This document shows positions 1 to 6,058 of a stretch of 6,058 bases of DNA, piece after piece (within the stretch, counting starts at the first letter, position 1; every line of letters starts with the position of its first letter). The notes below the pieces were generated by a model, which made no database searches, had not been told where the DNA came from, and saw only the letters and a list, made by a program, of their open reading frames with translations. A program made the position numbers and the translations under genes. Location: NCBI GenBank assembly GCA_024636135.1, contig JAGXHP010000146.1, forward strand, positions 1-6,058, read 5' to 3'. The DNA is from Chloroflexota bacterium (lineage in GTDB: Bacteria; Chloroflexota; Limnocylindria; QHBO01).

Positions 1-267
1 AACAAGATCGCCGAGGACACGCGGAACGAGATCCTGAACGACGCGCGCACCGAGGCCGAGCGGGTCACGACCCGCGCTCGCGAGGAGATCGTCGCGGAGA
101 AGGACCGCGCCATGGCGGAGCTGCGGGCGCAGGTCGCCGACCTCGCGCTCGCCGCGGCCGGCAAGCTCGTCCGCTCCGAGATGGACGTCCCCACGCAGCG
201 CCGCCTCGTCGAGGAGTTCCTGTCCGACGTCCCCGCCGGCTCCGGCACGAAGCAGGAGCGGAACTGA
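1..267 (+). CDS. atpF: F1Fo ATP synthase subunit b, C-terminal part (5' end outside window)
   Basis: Subunit b forms the peripheral stalk that holds the alpha3 beta3 head against rotation, anchored in the membrane by an N-terminal helix. The frame is open from base 1 and stops at TGA 265-267, giving 88 visible residues with no start codon, so the membrane anchor lies upstream of the window. The visible part is a highly charged, Ala/Glu/Arg-rich helix with no Pro or Gly breaks until its end (NKIAEDTRNEIL at the left edge, then LALAAAGKLVRSEMD at about residues 49-63). This fits the dimerisation and delta-binding region of b. Full-length b proteins are usually about 155-180 residues, so roughly half is present. 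Position directly before atpH is the standard operon order. The helix alone is not diagnostic; the assignment rests on composition, the AAGKLVRSEMD-type C-terminus and the neighbours. Confidence 0.9.
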   Translation, partial: NKIAEDTRNEILNDARTEAERVTTRAREEIVAEKDRAMAELRAQVADLALAAAGKLVRSEMDVPTQRRLVEEFLSDVPAGSGTKQERN

Positions 268-270
268 CCG

Positions 271-807
271 ATGGCACGACGCGAGACCGCCGCGCGACGC
301 TACGCCGAGGCCGCCTTCGGGCTCGGCCGCGATGACGACACGCTCGAAGCATGGGAGCGCGATCTTGCCCGTCTCGAGGAGGCGCTGTCCGACGAGGGCC
401 TGCGCGCGCTCGTCGAGCACCCGGCGGTCGTGTTTGCCGACAAGGAACGCGTGCTGCGGCGGGTCGTCGGCGACGTGGCGGCCGAGCCGCTCAGCCTGGT
501 GCTGCTCATGATCCGCCGCGGGCGTTCCGGGGCGATCGGCCGCATGGTCGAGCACTTCCGGGAGCTCGTGCGCCGCGAGCGCGGCATCGCGCTGGCGGAG
601 GTCCGCACGGCCCTGCCGCTCGAGGAGGCACAGCGGAGCGCGGTCACCGACCGGCTCCACGAGCTCACCGGCTCCACGATCCAGATCAACGAGGTGGTCG
701 ACGAGTCGCTGATCGGCGGGATCACCGTCCGCATCGGCGATCAGCTCTACGACGCCAGCGTGCGCAACCGCCTGGAGCGGCTGCGGGCGCGACTGACCGC
801 CGTCTAG
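271..807 (+). CDS. atpH: F1Fo ATP synthase subunit delta (OSCP homologue)
   Basis: Delta caps the F1 head and joins it to the b stalk. The 178-residue product is of normal family length. The N-terminal domain opens with ARRYAEAAF (residues 8-16), typical of the helical bundle that binds the alpha N-termini. The C-terminal part carries the delta family signature at about 137-156: I137, I139, V143-D144, L147, G149-G150, V153-R154 and G156, followed by LYDASVRNRLERLR. The ATG at 271 lies three bases after the atpF stop, with a possible Shine-Dalgarno CAGGAG at 253-258 inside the end of atpF, 12 bases upstream. Such tight packing suggests translational coupling to atpF. The gene appears intact. 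Confidence 0.96.
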   Translation: MARRETAARRYAEAAFGLGRDDDTLEAWERDLARLEEALSDEGLRALVEHPAVVFADKERVLRRVVGDVAAEPLSLVLLMIRRGRSGAIGRMVEHFRELVRRERGIALAEVRTALPLEEAQRSAVTDRLHELTGSTIQINEVVDESLIGGITVRIGDQLYDASVRNRLERLRARLTAV

Positions 808-813
808 GCGATA

Positions 814-826
814 GGGAGTAAAGGAA
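814..826 (+). promoter_or_regulatory. Ribosome binding region of atpA
   Basis: The 22-base gap between atpH and atpA is purine-rich and holds two Shine-Dalgarno-like cores: GGGAG at 814-818 (11 bases before the ATG at 830) and AAAGGAA at 820-826 (3 bases before it). One is at the long and the other at the short end of usual spacing, so either could serve. It supports ATG 830 as the atpA start and is clearly better than the site before atpG. Confidence 0.6.
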
Positions 827-829
827 CAG

Positions 830-2546
<1,717 letters not shown>

Positions 2547-2547
<1 letters not shown>

Positions 2548-2603
2548 TGTCGGGCGTATATACGGATATACGCTCCGACCTACCAGCGCGTGGGCGGCCC
2601 TAG
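2547..2603 (+). other. Possible 18-codon mini-ORF bridging atpA and atpG
   Basis: An ATG at 2547-2549 overlaps the atpA stop (TGATG) and opens a frame of 18 codons, MSGVYTDIRSDLPARGRP, ending at TAG 2601-2603. It is in the same frame as atpG: only one codon (GCG, 2604-2606) separates its stop from the atpG ATG at 2607. A GAGG at 2533-2536, 10 bases before the ATG, could act as a ribosome site. A strong hairpin (2549-2579) lies within it. I recognise no peptide family. An ORF this short arises easily by chance, so it is reported as a candidate for coupling or reinitiation between alpha and gamma rather than as a gene. Confidence 0.25.
2549..2579 (+). other. Intercistronic hairpin between atpA and atpG
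   Basis: A long inverted repeat: 5' arm GTCGGGCGTATAT (2549-2561), loop ACGG (2562-2565), 3' arm ATATACGC-T-CCGAC (2566-2579). All 13 base pairs are perfect, with T2574 as the only bulge. The inner AT-rich half (GTATAT/ATATAC) stands out from the GC-rich surroundings. No run of T follows (next bases CTACCAGCG), so it does not look like an intrinsic terminator, and gamma, beta and epsilon must still be expressed downstream. Plausible roles are mRNA stabilisation or processing, or tuning of gamma translation relative to alpha. The fold is seen in the sequence; the role is inferred. Confidence 0.6.
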
Positions 2604-2606
2604 GCG

Positions 2607-3497
2607 ATGCCGAGCCTGAAGGACATTCGCGGCCGGATCGGGTCGGTCCGGAACATCGCCCAGATCACGCGGGCGATGGAGATGGTGGCCGCGTCGCGCA
2701 TGAAGCGCGCGCAGGACTCCATCCTGGCCGCGCGTCCCTACGCCGACGAGCTCGAGGCCACACTGGAGCGCGTGGCAAGCGCGGCGAACCTGACCGAGGA
2801 GATCGATCCGCTGCTCGCCAACCGACCGGTGAAGCGCGCCGCGATCATTGTCATCACCACCGACCGCGGCCTGGCGGGCTCCCTCAATGCCAACGCGACC
2901 CGGTCCGTCCTGCGCTGGGTCACCGAGCGGGCGTCATCGGGCAACGGCGACGGCTCGGTGGAGATCGAGGCCATCACGGTGGGCCGCAAGGGTCGCGACG
3001 CGCTGCGACGAGCCGGCGTACCGATCGCCGCGCACTTCCCGCCTCTCGGGGACCGGCCGTCGTTCGGCGATGTCACACCCATCGCCCGACTCGTGACGGA
3101 AGACTTTCTGTCCGGAAAGTACGACGAGATCGACATCGCCTACAGCTCGTTCGTCTCGACGCTGGCGCAGAAGCCGGAGATCGACACGCTTCTCCCGGTC
3201 GCGCGCCCGGAGTTGGGCGAGGAGGGTGAGCGGACGAACGACGAGTACCTCTTCGAGCCGTCTCCGGAAGCGGTGCTCAGCCGGCTGCTGCCGCACTACG
3301 TGGCCATCGGCATCTATCGGGCCGTGCTCGAGAACAACGCCTCGGAGCAGTCGGCGCGCATGATCGCCATGCGCAATTCGACCGACAATGCGAACGAGCT
3401 CATCGACGACCTGACGCTGGTCTACAACAAGACACGCCAGGCGACCATCACCCGCGAAATGATCGAGATTGCCTCCGGCGCGGAAGCGCTCGGCTAG
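2607..3497 (+). CDS. atpG: F1Fo ATP synthase subunit gamma
   Basis: Gamma is the central rotor shaft; its N- and C-terminal helices form the coiled coil inside the alpha3 beta3 ring. The 296-residue product has a normal length. The N-terminal helix begins MPSLKDIRGRIGSVRN, the classic gamma start, which fixes ATG 2607. TTDRGLAGSLN at 84-94 is the conserved start of the Rossmann-like middle domain. The C-terminal helix carries SARMIAMRNSTDNANELI at 249-266 and the gamma signature at 281-294 (I281-T282, E284, E287, G291-A292). The ribosome site is poor: only AGG at 2602-2604, two bases from the ATG, and TGGGCGG at 2591-2597. Gamma is needed at one copy per three alpha, so weak or coupled initiation would fit, but that is inference. 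A hairpin and a mini-ORF lie in the 59-base gap upstream. Confidence 0.97.
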   Translation: MPSLKDIRGRIGSVRNIAQITRAMEMVAASRMKRAQDSILAARPYADELEATLERVASAANLTEEIDPLLANRPVKRAAIIVITTDRGLAGSLNANATRSVLRWVTERASSGNGDGSVEIEAITVGRKGRDALRRAGVPIAAHFPPLGDRPSFGDVTPIARLVTEDFLSGKYDEIDIAYSSFVSTLAQKPEIDTLLPVARPELGEEGERTNDEYLFEPSPEAVLSRLLPHYVAIGIYRAVLENNASEQSARMIAMRNSTDNANELIDDLTLVYNKTRQATITREMIEIASGAEALG

Positions 3498-3499
3498 GC

Positions 3500-3508
3500 A
3501 GAGGAGAG
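3500..3508 (+). promoter_or_regulatory. Ribosome binding site of atpD
   Basis: The 21-base gap between atpG and atpD contains the purine run AGAGGAGAG (3500-3508), with a GAGGAG core at 3501-3506, 12 bases before the ATG at 3519. This is the strongest Shine-Dalgarno match in the window. It fits beta being required at three copies per complex, against one for gamma, whose own site is weak. Confidence 0.65.
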
Positions 3509-3518
3509 TTACAGACCG

Positions 3519-4931
3519 ATGGCGACCGGTAAGGTGATCCAGATCACGGGGCCCGTGATCGACGTGGAGTTTCCGCCCGACGAGCTCCCCGATATCTACA
3601 ACGCACTCGAGATCCAGCGTCCGTCCAAGGACGGCGCCAAGGATGCCGACAGCACGCTCGTCGTCGAGGTTCAGCAGCATCTGGGCAACAACTGGGTGCG
3701 CGCCGTCGCCATGTCGACGACCGACGGCCTGGCGCGCGGCCTGGATGCGGTCGATACCGGCGCCGCCATCACCGTGCCCGTGGGAGAGGCGACTCTCGGT
3801 CGCGTGTTCGACGTGCTCGGCCACCCGATCGACGGGAAGGGCGAAGTCAAGGCCAAGAAGAGCCTCCCCATTCATCGCGACCCGCCCGCATTCGACCAGA
3901 TGGAGACCGAGGCGCAGGTCTTCGAGACCGGGATCAAGGTCATCGACCTCATCGCTCCGTTCCGGCGCGGCGGCAAGGTCGGCGTGTTCGGTGGGGCCGG
4001 TACCGGCAAGACGGTCATCATCCAGGAGCTGATCCGCAACATCGCGGCGGAGCACGGCGGCTACTCGGTGTTCGCCGGCGTCGGGGAGCGGTCCCGGGAA
4101 GGCAACGACCTGCTGGGCGAGATGACCGAGTCTGGCGTCATCGACAAGACGGTCATGGTCTTCGGCCAGATGAACGAGCCGCCGGGCGCACGCCAGCGCG
4201 TGGGTCTCACTGCGCTCGCCATGGCCGAGTACTTCCGTGACGAGGAGGGCCGCGACATCCTCCTCTTCATCGACAACATCTTCCGGTTCACGCAGGCGGG
4301 ATCCGAGGTCTCGGCCCTCCTGGGACGCATGCCGTCCGCGGTCGGATACCAGCCGACGCTGGCCACGGAGATGGGCGACCTCCAGGAACGCATCACCTCG
4401 ACGAAGAAGGGATCGATCACCTCGCTGCAGGCGATCTTCGTGCCCGCGGACGACTATACCGACCCGGCGCCGGCGACGACGTTCGCGCATCTCGACTCGA
4501 CGATCCGCCTCGAGCGATCGATCGTGGAGCTGGGGATCTATCCCGCGGTCGACCCGCTGACGTCGACCTCCACGGTGCTCGATCGGCGCATCGTTGGCGA
4601 CGAGCACTTCGAGGTGGCCCGCGTGGTCCAGCGAACGCTGCAGCGTTACAAGGACCTCCAGGACATCATCGCCATCCTGGGCATGGATGAGCTGTCCGAG
4701 GAGGACAAGGTGTCCGTCTCGCGCGCCCGGCGTCTCCAGCGCTTCATGAGCCAGCCGTTCTTCGTTGCCGAGCAGTTCACCGGACGGTCCGGTGCCTACG
4801 TCGAGCTCAAGGAGACCGTCCGCGGTTTCGCGGAGATCCTCGAGGGCAAGCACGATCAGCTTCCCGAGCAGGCCTTCTTCATGGCCGGCAAGATCGAGGA
4901 CGTGGTCGCCAACGCAGAGAAGATGGGCTAG
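3519..4931 (+). CDS. atpD: F1Fo ATP synthase subunit beta (catalytic)
   Basis: Beta carries the catalytic sites that make ATP from ADP and phosphate (EC 7.1.2.2). The 470-residue product is full length and intact. Domains in order: N-terminal beta-barrel (about 1-80, starting MATGKVIQITGPVIDVEFP), nucleotide-binding domain (about 85-360), C-terminal helical domain (about 365-470). Key features seen: Walker A GGAGTGKT at 158-165 with K164; catalytic glutamate E190 in GERSREG (189-195); Walker B ILLFIDNIF at 247-255 with D252; adenine-pocket Y341; alpha/beta signature PAVDPLTSTS at 342-351; and the DELSEED lever at 389-395, which contacts gamma and epsilon. The residue after the signature is T352 where many beta proteins have Arg (STSR). 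The gene is preceded by a good ribosome site and its stop abuts the atpC start. Confidence 0.99.
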   Translation: MATGKVIQITGPVIDVEFPPDELPDIYNALEIQRPSKDGAKDADSTLVVEVQQHLGNNWVRAVAMSTTDGLARGLDAVDTGAAITVPVGEATLGRVFDVLGHPIDGKGEVKAKKSLPIHRDPPAFDQMETEAQVFETGIKVIDLIAPFRRGGKVGVFGGAGTGKTVIIQELIRNIAAEHGGYSVFAGVGERSREGNDLLGEMTESGVIDKTVMVFGQMNEPPGARQRVGLTALAMAEYFRDEEGRDILLFIDNIFRFTQAGSEVSALLGRMPSAVGYQPTLATEMGDLQERITSTKKGSITSLQAIFVPADDYTDPAPATTFAHLDSTIRLERSIVELGIYPAVDPLTSTSTVLDRRIVGDEHFEVARVVQRTLQRYKDLQDIIAILGMDELSEEDKVSVSRARRLQRFMSQPFFVAEQFTGRSGAYVELKETVRGFAEILEGKHDQLPEQAFFMAGKIEDVVANAEKMG

Positions 4932-5342
4932 ATGCCACTCCAGCTGGAAGTCGTCTCGCCCGAGCGCCGCGTCTTCACCGACGAGGTGGACATGGTCATC
5001 GTGCCCGGTCGGAATGGCCAGCTCGGCATCCTGCCGCATCACACGCCGCTCGTCAGCTCATTGGGCGTCGGCGAGCTGCGGATCAAGAAGGGCGGGACGG
5101 AGCAGTCGCTGCTGATCAGCGGCGGCTTCGTCGAGGTGCGGCCGGATAAGGTCATCGTGATGGCCGATCTGGCGGAGCACTCCGACGAGATCGACGAGGC
5201 GAAGGCCGTCGAGGCTCGACGGCACGCCGAGGCGGAGCTCCAGCAGACCAAGGACCCGGTCGACATCGCGCGGGTACGGGCGTCGCTGCAGACGGCACTC
5301 ATGCGCGAGCGGATCGCGACACGTCGCCGCACGCGCGGTTAG
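4932..5342 (+). CDS. atpC: F1Fo ATP synthase subunit epsilon
   Basis: Epsilon binds the foot of gamma, links the shaft to the c-ring and in many bacteria inhibits ATP hydrolysis through its C-terminal helices. The 136-residue product has the usual two-domain layout: a beta-sandwich (about 1-85) with GQLGILPHHTPL at 29-40 and GELRI at 47-51, then a helical hairpin (about 88-130). The hairpin starts with IDEAKA at 87-92, which aligns with the ATP-sensing I/L-D-x-x-R-A motif described in Bacillus epsilon, with Lys for Arg. The C-terminus is very basic (RRRTRG). The ATG at 4932 directly follows the atpD stop TAG 4929-4931 with no gap. A weak AGAGAAG (4916-4922) lies 9 bases upstream inside atpD, so coupling to beta translation is likely. 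This appears to be the last gene of the operon. Confidence 0.96.
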   Translation: MPLQLEVVSPERRVFTDEVDMVIVPGRNGQLGILPHHTPLVSSLGVGELRIKKGGTEQSLLISGGFVEVRPDKVIVMADLAEHSDEIDEAKAVEARRHAEAELQQTKDPVDIARVRASLQTALMRERIATRRRTRG

Positions 5343-5350
5343 CGTCGGTG

Positions 5351-5368
5351 GCGCCCAACAGCGGGCGC
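5351..5368 (+). terminator. Weak candidate terminator hairpin after atpC
   Basis: The only structure I see in the 35-base gap between the convergent genes is a 6-bp GC stem, GCGCCC (5351-5356) and GGGCGC (5363-5368), with loop AACAGC. No T run follows on either strand, so it lacks the second half of an intrinsic terminator. GC-rich genomes form such stems by chance. It is the natural place for transcription from both sides to end, which is the main reason to list it. Confidence 0.25.
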
Positions 5369-5377
5369 GCGGTGCCC

Positions 5378-6058
5378 CTACTCGCCGCCCGGGGTGAAGA
5401 CGAATGACTGTTCCGGGTCGATCGCCCATAGTCGGCCGTCCGGGCCGGTGACGAAGCGCGGTCGAAAATGCAGCCCCGCTTCGGGAGGCTCCACCGTGAG
5501 CCAGCGCCGGAGCTCGGCGTCCCACGCGACGATGTCCTGCGCCGACCACATCGCCGCAAGGTAGAGGCGGCCGTCCGGGCCGAAACCGGCACCATTGCAG
5601 TCGCGGTCGCCCGGCGTGGCGACCCGCTCCGTCCAGGTGTCCGTATCGGGCCTGTACGACGCGATCCCGACCAGGCCCACGAGATGGACAGCGTCACCGC
5701 CGCGCAGAACGCAGTCGAGCCGCGGCCCGGGCAATCGCGATGAGGTGTCGCGGGCGCCGGTCGTGGGATCGTAGATCTCCAGCTCGATGCCGCCTCGTGA
5801 CCACGTGGCAGGGCGGTAGATCCGTCCGTCCGGTCCGGCGTCGAGCCCGATCCCGGCGTATGGCTCGCTCGGGTCCGCGAGCTTGAACGGCGCAGTCGTC
5901 CACGGCGCGGTCGTCGGATCGAGAGTGTTCTCGTAGGAGTAGATCAGCCCGTCAGCGCCCTGCGCGAACTGGAAGTCGGTGCCGCTGACGAACGGGCCGG
6001 CGGAAACCTGGACCCACTCAGATGCGCCAATCGACCACGCCACCACCTGGTCGATGTG
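5378..6058 (-). CDS. Beta-propeller-like repeat protein, C-terminal part (N-terminus outside window)
   Basis: An open frame reads leftward from the right edge to TAG at 5378-5380, giving 226 visible residues. A GTG at 6044-6046 is in frame, but the frame stays open upstream of it to the edge, so the true start is probably outside the window. The protein holds a repeat of about 40-45 residues built around G-x-D-G-R-[IL]-[YW]. Counting the edge codon as residue 1, copies start at 34 (GADGLIY), 75 (GPDGRIY), 160 (GPDGRLY) and 205 (GPDGRLW), with a degenerate one at 120 (GGDAVHL). Between them are strand pairs such as IYDPTTG and SYRPDTDTW. This is the pattern of a beta-propeller of the kelch, NHL or SMP-30/lyase-like kind, with about five blades visible. 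No catalytic residues can be named and the function is unknown. It converges on atpC and is not part of the ATP synthase operon. Confidence 0.8.
   Translation of the reverse strand, partial: HIDQVVAWSIGASEWVQVSAGPFVSGTDFQFAQGADGLIYSYENTLDPTTAPWTTAPFKLADPSEPYAGIGLDAGPDGRIYRPATWSRGGIELEIYDPTTGARDTSSRLPGPRLDCVLRGGDAVHLVGLVGIASYRPDTDTWTERVATPGDRDCNGAGFGPDGRLYLAAMWSAQDIVAWDAELRRWLTVEPPEAGLHFRPRFVTGPDGRLWAIDPEQSFVFTPGGE

Noticed and set aside
2549..2579. Intrinsic transcription terminator after atpA
   Set aside because: The stem is good but no T run follows, and essential operon genes lie downstream.
2934..5042. A 702-codon open frame on the - strand opposite atpG, atpD and the start of atpC
   Set aside because: It lies opposite well-conserved gamma and beta genes. 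Its His/Asp/Arg/Leu-rich product has no recognisable domain. Long antisense frames are expected opposite GC-rich genes with strong third-position G/C bias.

Overview
This window is most of a bacterial F-type (F1Fo) ATP synthase operon on the + strand, followed by the end of an unrelated, convergent gene on the - strand. The DNA is GC-rich (about two thirds G+C by eye) with strong G/C at third codon positions. The order b-delta-alpha-gamma-beta-epsilon (atpF-H-A-G-D-C) is the usual order of the bacterial operon. The style of the alpha, beta and epsilon proteins reminds me most of Chloroflexota, with high-GC Actinobacteriota as an alternative. This is recall of family resemblance, not a search, so the taxonomy is tentative.

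Layout: 1-267 is the C-terminal half of subunit b (atpF), whose start lies outside the window. 271-807 is delta (atpH). 830-2547 is alpha (atpA), with an apparent one-base deletion near 1667-1674 that splits the reading frame, and an unusual acidic C-terminal tail. 2548-2606 is a short atpA-atpG spacer holding a strong hairpin and an 18-codon ORF in frame with atpG. 2607-3497 is gamma (atpG), 3519-4931 is beta (atpD) and 4932-5342 is epsilon (atpC). After a 35-base gap, 5378-6058 on the - strand is the C-terminal part of a beta-propeller-like protein that runs off the right edge.

Together the operon genes encode the catalytic F1 head (alpha3 beta3), the central rotor shaft (gamma, epsilon) and the peripheral stalk (b, delta). 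The proton channel and c-ring genes (atpB, atpE) would be expected just upstream, outside the window. Genes are closely packed (gaps of 0 to 59 bases), consistent with one polycistronic message and translational coupling. No promoter, RNA gene, mobile element, CRISPR array or tandem DNA repeat was seen.

Most of the window is ordinary. The points worth a second look are the atpA frame break (probably a sequencing or assembly error), the 68-residue acidic alpha tail, and the hairpin plus mini-ORF in the atpA-atpG junction. No new biological system is evident.
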